DNA from: JAPPHA01 sp965220985
GTDB taxonomy: Bacteria > Pseudomonadota > Alphaproteobacteria > Rhodobacterales > Rhodobacteraceae
DNA length: 64,000 nucleotides
Reading direction: 5' to 3'
Assembly (NCBI GenBank): GCA_965220985.1
Contig: OZ244854.1
Span: 1,054,001-1,118,000, forward strand
Position numbers and translations under genes: made by a program. Of the stretch, positions 35,671 through 45,123 are shown piece after piece (the first letter of the stretch is position 1; each line of letters starts with the position of its first letter). The notes under the pieces were generated by a model. The model was not told the origin of the DNA, did no database searches, and was given only the letters and a program-made list of their open reading frames with translations.

Positions 35671-36756
35671 TCAGGCATCGCCTGATTGCTTGGACACCGT
35701 CTCGGCAACAAGGTTGCCGAAAGTGTCCGTATTCACGGTGCCGCCGAGGTCGCGAGTTCTCTTCGCAGGATCGTCGATGACCTCATCCACAGCGACTTCG
35801 ATTGCCCGTCCGGCATCACTCAGTTCGGTGATGCCACGCCGTTCCCCCAGCCAGGTCAGCATCATGGCGGCGGACAGGATCAGCGACGACGGGTTGGCGA
35901 TGTTCTGGCCCTGGATGTCGGGAGCCGATCCGTGTTGCGCCTGGGCACAGCACAGGCCGGTCTCGGCGTTGGCGTTGATCGATCCGGCCAGTCCGAGTGA
36001 ACCGGACAGTTCCGAGGCCAGATCGGAGAGAATGTCGCCGTAAAAGTTGGTGGCCACCACAACGTCGTATTCGTGAGGTTGCCGTACCAGCAATGCGGCA
36101 AACGCATCGACGATCACCTCCTCGGCAGTGACCTCGGGGAAGCCTTTCTTGACCTCGCGGAAGCACTCCAGAAACAACCCGTCCGTCATCAGAAAAGAGT
36201 TCGCCTTGTGGATTGCCGCAACCTTCTTGTTTCGACGCATGGCTAGCTTGAACGCCTCGCGGCAGATGCGCATCGATCCGTGTCGCGTGATCTTGCGGAC
36301 AGAGAGTGCCATGTCAGGATCGGGCATCATTTCGCCCACGCCCTTGAACATGTTCCGATCCGGATAGAACCCTTCGGTCGCTTCCCGCATGATCACGAGG
36401 TCCATGCCGGGCGCCTTGCTGGGGAGAGACGCTCGGCTCCGTGCAGGCCGGACGTTTGCGTAAAGATCGAGTCCGATGCGGAACCCGGCGGAAACGTTGC
36501 GACCGCCTTCTGCAACCGGCGGATAATCCATGTGAGACTGGGTGCCGAGAATGACTCCGTCGAATTCCGTTCGTGCCCGTTCGAGCACGTCTTCGCGCAG
36601 CGTGATACCGTGTTTCCTGAGACTCTCGAATCCCGAGACCTCTTCCTCGAACGTCAGGCCGAGATTGAATCTCCTGTTTGCCGCTTCAACAACCTCAATG
36701 GTCGCGGCCATGATCTCGGGTCCGATGCCGTCGCAAGGCAGAGTCATGAAACGCAT
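35671..36756 (-). CDS. Isocitrate/isopropylmalate-dehydrogenase-family enzyme (tartrate/D-malate type)
   Basis: 361 residues of the beta-decarboxylating dehydrogenase family. DLYANVRPARS carries the substrate Arg, AIHKANSFLMTDGLFLE the catalytic Lys, and NFYGDILSDLASELSGSLGLAGS the metal Asp region; HGSAPDIQGQNIANP binds NAD(P). AGGAG precedes ATG 36756 by 7 bases. It lies 50 bp after tctA in a TTT transporter operon, so tartrate, malate or an alkylmalate is a more likely substrate than isopropylmalate; leuA-D genes are not near. Confidence 0.88.
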   Translation of the reverse strand: MRFMTLPCDGIGPEIMAATIEVVEAANRRFNLGLTFEEEVSGFESLRKHGITLREDVLERARTEFDGVILGTQSHMDYPPVAEGGRNVSAGFRIGLDLYANVRPARSRASLPSKAPGMDLVIMREATEGFYPDRNMFKGVGEMMPDPDMALSVRKITRHGSMRICREAFKLAMRRNKKVAAIHKANSFLMTDGLFLECFREVKKGFPEVTAEEVIVDAFAALLVRQPHEYDVVVATNFYGDILSDLASELSGSLGLAGSINANAETGLCCAQAQHGSAPDIQGQNIANPSSLILSAAMMLTWLGERRGITELSDAGRAIEVAVDEVIDDPAKRTRDLGGTVNTDTFGNLVAETVSKQSGDA

Positions 36757-36806
36757 CCGATATCTCCTGTCATGGCCGACGACGGCATTCTTCAAATGCG
36801 GTCGCG

Positions 36807-38351
36807 TCAGTCATTCGGCCGATTGTCTTCGGTCGGGCGCTGGGCCTCCATGCGCTTTCTCATGCGACGGCCCATGAACATCGGCAAGACAAAGCCGACA
36901 ATGGCGATGACCCACAGAATGATCGCGAGCGGGCTTCCGACCAGAACAAGCCAGTCTCCGTCCGAAATCGTGAGCGCCCTGCGGAGGTTGACCTCCATTT
37001 CGTTGCCCAGAAGGATCCCGAGAATGACCGGGACAAGCGGCACTTCCAGCTTTCGCAAGACCCAACCCGCAAACCCGAATCCGACCATCAGCATCACGTC
37101 GAAGGTCGAACCCGTGATCGAATAGATGCCGACAAACGAAATCATGGCAACCACCGGCATCAGTATGCGGGTCGGCACCAGCAGCACCCGTGTGAAGAGA
37201 CCCACGAGCGGGATGTTCATCAAGAGCAGGATGACGTTGCCCATGAAGAGCGCAGCGATCAGGCCCCACACGACATCGGGGTTCTTCGTGAAGAGCAACG
37301 GGCCTGGCGTGATGTTCAACTGCAAGAGAACCGCAAGCAGCACTGCTGTCGTGCCCGAGCCCGGAACGCCGAGCGCGAGCATTGGCACAAGCGCACCGCC
37401 AGCGGCGGCATTGTTCCCGGCTTCCGGCGCGGCAACACCGCGCGGATCACCGGTTCCGAAAGTCTTGCCCTCCCGGTCTACGGTCTGCTTCTCGAGAGAA
37501 TAGGCCAGGAAGGAGCCCAACGAAGCCCCGGCGCCCGGCAGGACGCCCGCGAAGAATCCCAGCCCTGTACCCCGGGCCATGGTCGGAACGCAGCGTCTGA
37601 TCATTCCGAAGTCCGGCAGAATGCGTCCGATCCTTGTCGCGTTCGAGGAGCCGACCGCCCCGCCCCGATGGTGTTCGAGGAAGATGAACACTTCGCTCAG
37701 CGCAAATAGACCGACAATGGCGATCAGAAAGTCGATGCCGTCGTAGAGGTGAATGTGGTCGAAGGTGAACCTCTGCGACCCCGTCTGCGAATCGCTGCCG
37801 ATCATGGCGATGCCAAGTCCGAGCGCAGCAGCGAATGCGGACTTGGCCTGGTTCGTGGACGAAACGCCACCGAGCGTCGCGAAGGCGACGGTGAACAGAA
37901 CGAAATACTCGGCAGGGCCAAAGAGAAGCGCAATCTTGACAAGCTGTGGGGCAAGAATCACCAAACCGCAGGTTGCAACGAATGCGCCGACGAAGGAGGC
38001 CACGCCCGACAGGGACAAAGCCTCGCCTGCCTGACCCTTGGTTGCCATCGGATATCCGTCGAGACAGGTCATCATGGCTGGTTCGTCACCGGGAATGTTC
38101 AAGAGAATCGAACTGATCCGACCGCCGTACATCGCCCCGAAGTAAACACTCGTCAGCAGGATGAGCGAGGGAACGGGCCCGAGCCCCAGTGAGAAGGCGA
38201 TGGGAATCAGGATCGCGACGCCATTCGCCGGACCGAGACCGGGTAGCGCACCCACGAGCGTTCCAAGAAAACAGCCAAGGACGGCCAAAAAGAAGTTCTC
38301 GGGTGTCAGCGCGACCGAGAAACCGCTGGCCAGAAGTGAAAGAGTCTCCAT
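36807..38351 (-). CDS. tctA: Tripartite tricarboxylate transporter large permease (TctA family)
   Basis: 514 residues, the large permease of a second TTT system, with GALPGLGPANGVAILIPIAF and the GVLPGAGASLGSFLAYSLEK loop, plus ALGVPGSGTTAVLLAVLLQL. Related to but clearly diverged from the copy at 8578. Starts 9 bases after tctB. Confidence 0.94.
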   Translation of the reverse strand: METLSLLASGFSVALTPENFFLAVLGCFLGTLVGALPGLGPANGVAILIPIAFSLGLGPVPSLILLTSVYFGAMYGGRISSILLNIPGDEPAMMTCLDGYPMATKGQAGEALSLSGVASFVGAFVATCGLVILAPQLVKIALLFGPAEYFVLFTVAFATLGGVSSTNQAKSAFAAALGLGIAMIGSDSQTGSQRFTFDHIHLYDGIDFLIAIVGLFALSEVFIFLEHHRGGAVGSSNATRIGRILPDFGMIRRCVPTMARGTGLGFFAGVLPGAGASLGSFLAYSLEKQTVDREGKTFGTGDPRGVAAPEAGNNAAAGGALVPMLALGVPGSGTTAVLLAVLLQLNITPGPLLFTKNPDVVWGLIAALFMGNVILLLMNIPLVGLFTRVLLVPTRILMPVVAMISFVGIYSITGSTFDVMLMVGFGFAGWVLRKLEVPLVPVILGILLGNEMEVNLRRALTISDGDWLVLVGSPLAIILWVIAIVGFVLPMFMGRRMRKRMEAQRPTEDNRPND

Positions 38352-38360
38352 CGGCGCGCC

Positions 38361-38792
38361 CTAGAAACCGAGCGGACCCTCGGCCAAGGATAGGCCGAGA
38401 ATGAGATGGAAGACGGCATAAATGCCAATCGCGGTCATGGCGCCGACAACGAGGGACCAGTGCGGAGCGGTTCCAAGCCGCCAGGTCAGATATGCGGTTG
38501 CCAATGTCGTCGAGAAAACGAACCCGACCTCGGGCAAGAACCATGCGTAAAGGAACATCACGGCGGTGGCGAAAACGATCTCAGCGAAGTCCCTAAGCAA
38601 GGGCCATCTCGGCTCTTCGTCCGGACGGAAGATGAAATAGATCGAAGTCAGAGCGATGACCGAGCCGACGATGTAGGGGAAGGCTCTCGGACCGATCACG
38701 TCAACCATGAAACTGTCCTTGATGATCGAGGCGGCCCATATGTAGAAAATCGCAAGGACCAGCCCGAAACCGCCGAATATGCGGTCACTCAT
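38361..38792 (-). CDS. tctB: Tripartite tricarboxylate transporter small permease (TctB family)
   Basis: 143 residues with four hydrophobic helices, the expected small TTT subunit. GGGAGG precedes ATG 38792. Separated from tctC by a hairpin. Confidence 0.9.
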   Translation of the reverse strand: MSDRIFGGFGLVLAIFYIWAASIIKDSFMVDVIGPRAFPYIVGSVIALTSIYFIFRPDEEPRWPLLRDFAEIVFATAVMFLYAWFLPEVGFVFSTTLATAYLTWRLGTAPHWSLVVGAMTAIGIYAVFHLILGLSLAEGPLGF

Positions 38793-38824
38793 GTCTCCCT
38801 CCCAAATTGTTCGTCATGGTGGCC

Positions 38825-38842
38825 GGCCCGTCATGACGGGCC
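38825..38842 (-). terminator. Intercistronic hairpin between tctC and tctB
   Basis: GGCCCGTCATGACGGGCC, a perfect 18-bp dyad in the 65-bp gap. No T-run follows, so it is more likely an mRNA-stabilising or attenuating stem that favours binding-protein expression. Confidence 0.6.
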
Positions 38843-38857
38843 AGCCAGATCTTGAAG

Positions 38858-39844
38858 TCAATCGATGATGCCAATCTCCTTGGAGAGCTTGGTCACGTCC
38901 TCGATGCTTTGCGCAACGAAATTGTACATGTCGTCGCCGAAATTGTTGAAGGGCGCGATGGCCGCAGCTTCCAGCGTTGCCTGAAAGTCCGCGTCAGCAA
39001 CCATCGTCTGGATCGCGTTGCTCCAGAACTCCTTGGCTTCATCGGACGCGCCGGCAGGCATGTAGAGTCCGCGCCAGTTTGCGCCGATCACGTCGTAGCC
39101 TTGCTCCTTGGCCGTCGGGATGTCCGGGTAGTTCTTGAGACGCTCCGGCCCCATGATGGCGAGTATCCTGACATCGCCGGATTCCAGAAAGCCCAGCATC
39201 TCGGAAAAATCGCCCGACAGAGCTTCGGTCGCGCCGGACAGGAGTCCGGTCATGGCTTCGCCGCCGCCGGAGAAGGAGACGTATTTCATCTGCGTCACGT
39301 CCTCCATGCCGGCCGCACGAGCGATCAGCATTGGCTTGATGTGGTCGAAGCTGCCCACGGATGACCCGCCTGCGATGCCCACTGACTTTGGATCGGCAAG
39401 GATGTCATCCATCATCTCGTTCAGGGACTGGTACTTGGAATCGGCCCGCACGGCGATCGCGCCATACTCCGCTCCGAACGTTGCGAGGAAATGCACGTCG
39501 TCCTGCTTGGCTCCCTCGTAGATGCCTTGAGCGATCCGGGCACTTGTGCTCATCGAAGCCGCCACGATCAGGTTGTTGTCATCGTTTCTCTCCTTGGTGA
39601 CGTGAGCAAAGGCCACGCCGCCCCCGCCGCCTGACATGTTGGTGACCTGCATCGAGTCTTCGATGACCCCAAGATCGAACAGGAACTTTGCCGTTGTTCG
39701 GCAGATGAAGTCCCATCCGCCGCCTGGGTTCGACGGCGCGATGCATTGCGGGTTTTCGGCCTTGAATTCGGCGGACGCGCCGGTCACGCCTGCAATGGTT
39801 GCAGCAGCTGCCACAACAATGATGCGGTTGAGTTTCATGAACAC
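38858..39844 (-). CDS. tctC: TTT-family periplasmic substrate-binding protein (TctC type)
   Basis: 328 residues with a Sec signal peptide (hydrophobic VVAAAATIAGVTGASA) and the Bug-type start AENPQCIAPSNPGGGWDFICRT. GTG 39844 is 7 bases after GGAGG; ATG 39838 is 13 bases after it, so GTG is preferred. First gene of tctCBA-dehydrogenase-racemase. Confidence 0.9.
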   Translation of the reverse strand: MFMKLNRIIVVAAAATIAGVTGASAEFKAENPQCIAPSNPGGGWDFICRTTAKFLFDLGVIEDSMQVTNMSGGGGGVAFAHVTKERNDDNNLIVAASMSTSARIAQGIYEGAKQDDVHFLATFGAEYGAIAVRADSKYQSLNEMMDDILADPKSVGIAGGSSVGSFDHIKPMLIARAAGMEDVTQMKYVSFSGGGEAMTGLLSGATEALSGDFSEMLGFLESGDVRILAIMGPERLKNYPDIPTAKEQGYDVIGANWRGLYMPAGASDEAKEFWSNAIQTMVADADFQATLEAAAIAPFNNFGDDMYNFVAQSIEDVTKLSKEIGIID

Positions 39845-40231
39845 GGGTGGTCCTCCCATTTTGAGTCGTGTTTCACGGTGCGCCTCTCGCACCGATTGGC
39901 CTTGATTGCACATTTGCGTGTTAAAAGCCAATACATTTTTGCATTTTGGGCAGACAAAATCCGAAGCTGGTTCGACCCCTCATCCTCGTGCTTGATTCAA
40001 AGACATGATTTTACGCATGTTTTTCTCGTGCATCCAGAATTCGGTGATTGACGCTTGGAGCCGTTGCCAACAGAAAACCAATGTGGCGAAACCATCCTTT
40101 CCCCTGGCGGCAGTCTGAGAGTGCACATTTTTGGATTTTTGATCGTGTAAAACCAAAACAAGGGGTGTATGCTCGATCAACGACGTACACTTTGCATCAC
40201 CGGTCAATGCAACACAGAGGCGAAATCTCCG
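39845..40231. other. Divergent control region between tctC and GntR gene
   Basis: About 390 AT-rich bases with no convincing gene. It holds ATTTTG-N6-CAAAAT (39943-39960) and several T-rich repeats around TTTTTGGATTTTTG (about 40128-40141). These are plausible binding sites for the adjacent GntR-type regulator, but none is assigned. Confidence 0.5.
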
Positions 40232-41188
40232 ATGCGAACCAGCGAATTGTCCAAGAAGATCTCCAACCGGCTGCTTCATGATATCGTCGCGGGGACGCTC
40301 GAAGGCGGTCAACACATCAGCGCACAGCAGGTTGCCGACCGATACGGCGTCTCCAGAACGCCCGTTCGCGAAGCATTGGTGTCCCTGGAAGGGCAGGAAA
40401 TACTGGTTCGCCAGGAGAACCGAGGGTACTTCGTCTCCGAGACGCTGCCCGCAAGCATCAAGGACAGACTGGCTGATGCAGCGACTGATGAATCCGACGA
40501 TTACCAGAACCTCGCGAATGCCTGGCTGACCAACGAAATTCCAGAAGACGTCACCGAACAGTTTCTGCGGCAACGATTCGGCTGGACGAAGGCGAAGGTT
40601 GGAGACTTGCTGATCCGGGCCGCGAGGGAGGGCTGGGCGGAGCGGAAGGAGGGCTACGGTTGGCGTCTTCTGCCGGTTGCGAAGACCCCAGAGGCATTCG
40701 ACGCGATCTACAGGTTTCGCATGGCAATCGAGCCTGTCGCGCTGCTTGAGCCCACGTTTCGCCTGGATCGCAAGGTCCTCGACGAGCAACGGAGGATCCA
40801 GCAGGGCATGCTGGAGATGGACATGGACGTCGCGCGAGGAGAATCCCTCCTCCATAGCGGCGCGCTGTTTCACGAAGAGATCATCAGGCTCTCGGGCAAT
40901 CCCTTCTTCCTGATGGCGCTGCAGCGTGTCAATCGGATGCGCCGGCTGATGGAATACCGCGCCGAAGTCAACCGTGAAAGGTTGGTCGAACAGTGTTCCG
41001 AACATCTCGAGATCCTGGCTTTGCTTGATGCCGGAGAAATCGTGGATGCGTCATACAAGATGCGCCAGCACTTGAGCGGAGCGTTGAAACGCAAGTCGCC
41101 CCTGACATGGAACTGGGCGGCCGATGCATCTGGCCATGGAACACAGGGCAGCGGCCTTCAAACCCGCCAGGCGCAACCAGCCTCGTGA
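40232..41188 (+). CDS. GntR/FCD-type regulator with an extra winged-helix segment
   Basis: 318 residues. An N-terminal GntR winged HTH (residues 5-70, VADRYGVSRTPVREALVSLE) is followed by a second winged-helix-like block (about 100-150, VTEQFLRQRFGWTKAKVGDLL), then an all-helical FCD effector domain with FHEEIIRLSGNPFF. Most FCD regulators have only one HTH. ATG 40232 chosen over the open upstream frame. Divergent from the second TTT operon, its probable target. Confidence 0.85.
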   Translation: MRTSELSKKISNRLLHDIVAGTLEGGQHISAQQVADRYGVSRTPVREALVSLEGQEILVRQENRGYFVSETLPASIKDRLADAATDESDDYQNLANAWLTNEIPEDVTEQFLRQRFGWTKAKVGDLLIRAAREGWAERKEGYGWRLLPVAKTPEAFDAIYRFRMAIEPVALLEPTFRLDRKVLDEQRRIQQGMLEMDMDVARGESLLHSGALFHEEIIRLSGNPFFLMALQRVNRMRRLMEYRAEVNRERLVEQCSEHLEILALLDAGEIVDASYKMRQHLSGALKRKSPLTWNWAADASGHGTQGSGLQTRQAQPAS

Positions 41189-41299
41189 TGATCCCTTGTC
41201 GCTCGAGGCCAAGCGGGATCTGAAATCGGCGCGCCGCGCGATCGACTCCGGGCCTTGTCGGGTGTTGGAGTCACGCCGTTCCTGCGGGCATCTGCGCCC

Positions 41300-42043
41300 T
41301 CAATTTGCCTGGAAATACGAGTCGATGCTGAGCAGGTCATGCCGGCAGATCGAAACAGTCCGTAGATGCGGCGTGGACGACGAGTCTCGGTAGTATCGCC
41401 GTTCAATTCGAAGCGCGCACTCTCCCAAGGGCCTGCCAAGTGCCTCGGCGGATGCTTCGTCGAGTGCGAAGGCCGACACGTTCTGGCGAATTGATGCCGT
41501 CTCGAACGCGAATTGCCGCCGCATGACTTCGACGATCGCGTCTCGGGTGGTCCCGTTTTCGGATTCGAGCGTGGTCGATATCGACTCGAACATGGGGTCG
41601 ATCCAGACCGTGAGCGCCACCGTCGGAATGGCCCGGTCGCTGACGATGTGCCGAACGAACCGCATTTCCACGAATTCTCGTCCCGGCTTGCACCCAAAAG
41701 CCTGAGACAGTTCGGAATCGGCTTCAACGGTCGTCTTGCCCACCAGCCGGCGGTCGAGCTTCGCACCGTTGTTGACGAGTTCCTCGATGCTCGCCACCCT
41801 TTCGACGAATGCGGACAGGCCCGGCTTCGCGACCACGATCGATCCCCTTCCCTGGCGGGCTTCGATGATCCCCATTTGCCGCAGCGCCTGGGTGGCCTGA
41901 CGAACCGTGTGCCGACTGACGCCATAGGCTGCCATCAGGCGGTGTTCCGTCGGCAACATGTCGCCGACCGCGTAGGTGCCGCTGCGCACCTCGGCGACGA
42001 TCTGATCGACGATCTGGCGATATTTCGGAATTCCGACGGCCAA
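41300..42043 (-). CDS. GntR-family regulator with UTRA domain (HutC type)
   Basis: 247 residues with an N-terminal GntR winged HTH (MAAYGVSRHTVRQATQALRQMG) and a UTRA ligand domain. No ATG gives a good start: ATG 42094 has no ribosome site, while TTG 42043 has AGGA 9 bases before it. Divergent from the TRAP/AtuA operon and probably its regulator. Confidence 0.87.
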   Translation of the reverse strand: MAVGIPKYRQIVDQIVAEVRSGTYAVGDMLPTEHRLMAAYGVSRHTVRQATQALRQMGIIEARQGRGSIVVAKPGLSAFVERVASIEELVNNGAKLDRRLVGKTTVEADSELSQAFGCKPGREFVEMRFVRHIVSDRAIPTVALTVWIDPMFESISTTLESENGTTRDAIVEVMRRQFAFETASIRQNVSAFALDEASAEALGRPLGECALRIERRYYRDSSSTPHLRTVSICRHDLLSIDSYFQAN

Positions 42044-42126
42044 GGAAACCGATCCTTTCTGTTCCTGCCGAGGCGCTCGTAAGGGCCATGGCAAAAAATG
42101 TCAATTGCACGGTTGTCCGAACAAAT

Positions 42127-42172
42127 ATTATGCTGTAATGATTGACGTCAAGGGCTTGCATGCGTGCATGAT
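42127..42172. promoter_or_regulatory. Candidate GntR operators upstream of TRAP operon
   Basis: Two dyads in the 206-bp divergent gap: ATTATGCTGTAAT (42127-42139) and TTGCATGCGTGCATGAT (42156-42172). Neither has been tied to a known consensus; the assignment rests on position and symmetry. Confidence 0.35.
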
Positions 42173-42249
42173 CTTGGCGCCAGGCCCGACACCAATGACG
42201 GTGGCCACCCCAAGCGGGACGGTCCGCCGAAGCAATCAGGGGTAGGACC

Positions 42250-43254
42250 ATGAACAAGCTTTCACAGATGATCGTCGGCGTCGCGTTTGCCGCCTCCGCC
42301 GCATTCTCGACCGCATCCTCGGCCGACACGCTCCGGATGGGGCTGCTGGTATCGAACAAGTCGCTTGCCTTTCGCGCAGCTGAAGCGTTCGCAGCGCACG
42401 TGAACGAAGCGACGGGCGGCGAGTACACGATCGAACTCTTTCCCGCCCAGCAGCTCGGCTCCGGCCGCGAGATGATGCAGATGCTGAAACTCGGCACGCT
42501 GGACTTCTACCAGGGCACGGCGACGCAACCGACCTTTTTCGAGGAAGGCCGCAACTTCAATGCCCTGTCGGCACCTTACGCTTTTCAGAACCAGGACGAG
42601 TTCCTGATGTTCATGTCGAGCCCGCTGTTCAATGACATGGCGGCTCAGTTCGCCGAAGGCGGCGCGCAGATCGTCGGTTACATGGGCTCGCGTTCGCCGC
42701 GAGCGATCACGACCGCGAACACGCCCGTCAGAACGCCGGAAGACCTCAGGGGCCTGAAGATGCGGGTTCCAGGATCACCGCCATTCGCCGCCTTCTTCGG
42801 TGCACTTGGCACGATTTCGACTCCAATGCCGTTCTCGGAGTTCTTCACTTCGGTCAAGACCGGGCTCGTGGAGGGTCAGGACAACGGCATCGAGGTCGTT
42901 CATCCTCGCGGTCTTTACGAGATCCAGAAATATTACTCCAAGACCGATCATGCCTTCGGCGCATGGATGCTGTTTGGTGGAACCGCCGCGATGAACGACT
43001 GGCCCGACGAACTGAAAGACGCCGTCGCGGCCGGTTTGAAGATTGCCTCCGATTACAACGATGCCGAGCTGTCTGCGTCGATGGAAGCGGGGTTTGCGGC
43101 CATTCAGGACAACGGCATGGAGGTGATCGAGGTCGACAAGGGCCCGTTCATCGAAATCGCCAAGGGAGTCTGGGCAGAGCTTGAAGCTGACGGCCAGTGG
43201 GACGCCGGCATGATGGATCGAGTCCAGATGCAACTCGACGAGTATCGAAACTGA
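42250..43254 (+). CDS. dctP: TRAP transporter substrate-binding protein (DctP family)
   Basis: 334 residues with a Sec signal peptide (MIVGVAFAASAAFSTASSA) and DctP landmarks: FPAQQLGSGREMMQMLKLGTLDF, and GLKMRVPGSPPF with the family Arg that binds a ligand carboxylate, then VEGQDNGIEVV. First gene of the plus-strand TRAP operon. Ligand unknown; the AtuA pair downstream hints at an acyl or terpenoid acid. Confidence 0.93.
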   Translation: MNKLSQMIVGVAFAASAAFSTASSADTLRMGLLVSNKSLAFRAAEAFAAHVNEATGGEYTIELFPAQQLGSGREMMQMLKLGTLDFYQGTATQPTFFEEGRNFNALSAPYAFQNQDEFLMFMSSPLFNDMAAQFAEGGAQIVGYMGSRSPRAITTANTPVRTPEDLRGLKMRVPGSPPFAAFFGALGTISTPMPFSEFFTSVKTGLVEGQDNGIEVVHPRGLYEIQKYYSKTDHAFGAWMLFGGTAAMNDWPDELKDAVAAGLKIASDYNDAELSASMEAGFAAIQDNGMEVIEVDKGPFIEIAKGVWAELEADGQWDAGMMDRVQMQLDEYRN

Positions 43255-43262
43255 CTTTTGGC

Positions 43263-43295
43263 TCGGGCCGCCCGTTCGGCAGTCGGGCGGCCCGA
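43263..43295 (+). terminator. Strong intercistronic hairpin between dctP and dctQ
   Basis: TCGGGCCGCCCG pairs perfectly over 12 bp with CGGGCGGCCCGA across a 9-base loop. No T-run, so it probably protects dctP mRNA or attenuates read-through rather than ending transcription. Confidence 0.7.
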
Positions 43296-43329
43296 CCATC
43301 GGCGAGAGCATGAATTCAGGACCGTTGCC

Positions 43330-43827
43330 TTGAAACGTTTCATTAAAATCCTCGATCGAATTCTCGACAATCTCGGCGCGATCGCCTTCATGGGCATGAT
43401 GGCGGTTCTGTGCCTCCAGATCATCTTTCGCTATTTCGTTCAGAGCCCGATCGTCTGGGCAACCCCGATGGCGATGTTCCTGTTTGTCTGGGGAATCTGG
43501 TTCGGCGGTTCTGCCGCCATTCGCGACGAAAACCAGATACGCGTCGAATTCACCGAGACGCTGATGCCACGGTCCATACGGCGGATTCTGGTGCCTTTGA
43601 TCACCTTGGTATCGGCTGCATTCCTGATCTTCGTCATCATCAAGAGCCCGGCGATCATCCGGTTGCAGTCAACCGCTGTCTACGACACCTTGCCGTTCAA
43701 CCGTGACATCCTGTTCCTGGTGGTTCCCATCGCCGGAAGCGTCATGGTCCTGCAATGCCTGCGGGTGTTCGTGAGACAGATTCGGCGTTCCCTCGAGGAT
43801 CAGCCGGATCAGGTTCAGGCGGACTGA
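43330..43827 (+). CDS. dctQ: TRAP transporter small membrane subunit (DctQ family)
   Basis: 165 residues with four hydrophobic helices and IFRYF plus the charged loop IRDENQIRVEF typical of DctQ. The ATG in this frame lies upstream before the hairpin; TTG 43330 has AGGA 8 bases upstream and gives a normal N-terminus (LKRFIKILDRILDNLG). Confidence 0.86.
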   Translation: MKRFIKILDRILDNLGAIAFMGMMAVLCLQIIFRYFVQSPIVWATPMAMFLFVWGIWFGGSAAIRDENQIRVEFTETLMPRSIRRILVPLITLVSAAFLIFVIIKSPAIIRLQSTAVYDTLPFNRDILFLVVPIAGSVMVLQCLRVFVRQIRRSLEDQPDQVQAD

Positions 43828-43832
43828 GCGGC

Positions 43833-45116
43833 ATGGACATCTTCATCCTTTTTGCGACGTTGCTGTTTCTGATGATGATCGGCATGCCCGTCACCTTTTC
43901 GATGGGCGTGGCCGCGACGGTCTTTCTCTACGTCACAGACCAGTTCAATCTGACCGCGATGCTGCCGCTGCAGATGGTCGTCGGTCTCGAGCACTACGGC
44001 CTGATGGCTATTCCGATGTTCTATTTCGCCGGTGCCGTCATGACTGCGGGAGGTTTGACCAACCGGCTTCTCGATTTTGCCCGCGTTCTGATCGGACGGG
44101 TTCCGGGCAGTCTCTCGAAGGTCAACATCGCCGGCAGCATGTTCTTTGCCGGCGTGTCGGGATCCTGCACCGCGGACACCTCGGCAATCGGCAGCGTGCT
44201 GATCCCTGCCATGAAAAAGGAAGGGTATTCGGGCGCCTATGCGGCGGCGGTGACGGCCGCCTCGTCAACCATCGGGCACATCATCCCGCCGAGCATCGTC
44301 ATGATCATCATCGGGGTGATGATGGAGTTGCCCATCGGACCGCTGTTCCTTGCCGGCGCGATCCCCGGAGTTCTGCTGGGCGTCGCGCTCCTGGTGATTT
44401 CGTTCTGGCTCAGCGTCGCCCGCAACTACCCGCGCTCCGAGAGCCTTCCAACCGCGAGCGAAGTGGTGCAGATCACCGTCCGAAGCCTCTCGGCGCTGGC
44501 AATGCCCGTCATCGTCATCGGCGGAATTCTCCTTGGCGTGGTCACCGTGACCGAGACGGGCGTCATTGCGTTTCTCTACGCCGTTCTCGTCTCGATCTTC
44601 TATCGCGAGATGACGCTAAGGCAGTTCTGGGACCTGATCGTCGAGACGAGCCAGGGCGCGGGAACGCTTCTCATCCTGATCGCGCCAGCCTCGTTCTTCT
44701 CCTGGGTGGTCGTGACCACCGGGGTGGGGCATGACCTTGTCGAACTCATCACCTCGATCACCACCAATCCGCAGCTGGTGATGCTCCTCGTCATCGTGTT
44801 CCTCCTGATCATCGGATGCGCGCTCGACACCATCGGCATGATCTTCATTTTCGTGCCCGTGCTCTTCCCATTGATCGAAGCGGTGGGGATCGATCCACTG
44901 CACTTCGCGCCGGTTTTCGTGCTCTGCCTCGGCATCGCGCTGCTGACGCCACCTGTCGGCATCATTCTCTTCATGGTTTCCAACATGGCCAAGGCGCCGT
45001 TGATCGACGTCATCCGAGAGATCACCCCATTCTTCATTGCCCAGCTCGTGGTCCTCGGCCTCGTGGCATATGTCCCGTTCCTGTCGACATGGTTGCCGAG
45101 CCTGATGACTCAATGA
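43833..45116 (+). CDS. dctM: TRAP transporter large permease (DctM family)
   Basis: 427 residues, about 12 membrane segments, with the DctM blocks GVSGSCTADTSAIGSVLIPAM, IGHIIPPSIVMIIIG and LTPPVGIILF. ATG 43833 is 5 bases after the dctQ stop. Confidence 0.94.
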   Translation: MDIFILFATLLFLMMIGMPVTFSMGVAATVFLYVTDQFNLTAMLPLQMVVGLEHYGLMAIPMFYFAGAVMTAGGLTNRLLDFARVLIGRVPGSLSKVNIAGSMFFAGVSGSCTADTSAIGSVLIPAMKKEGYSGAYAAAVTAASSTIGHIIPPSIVMIIIGVMMELPIGPLFLAGAIPGVLLGVALLVISFWLSVARNYPRSESLPTASEVVQITVRSLSALAMPVIVIGGILLGVVTVTETGVIAFLYAVLVSIFYREMTLRQFWDLIVETSQGAGTLLILIAPASFFSWVVVTTGVGHDLVELITSITTNPQLVMLLVIVFLLIIGCALDTIGMIFIFVPVLFPLIEAVGIDPLHFAPVFVLCLGIALLTPPVGIILFMVSNMAKAPLIDVIREITPFFIAQLVVLGLVAYVPFLSTWLPSLMTQ

Positions 45117-45123
45117 GGTCGTC

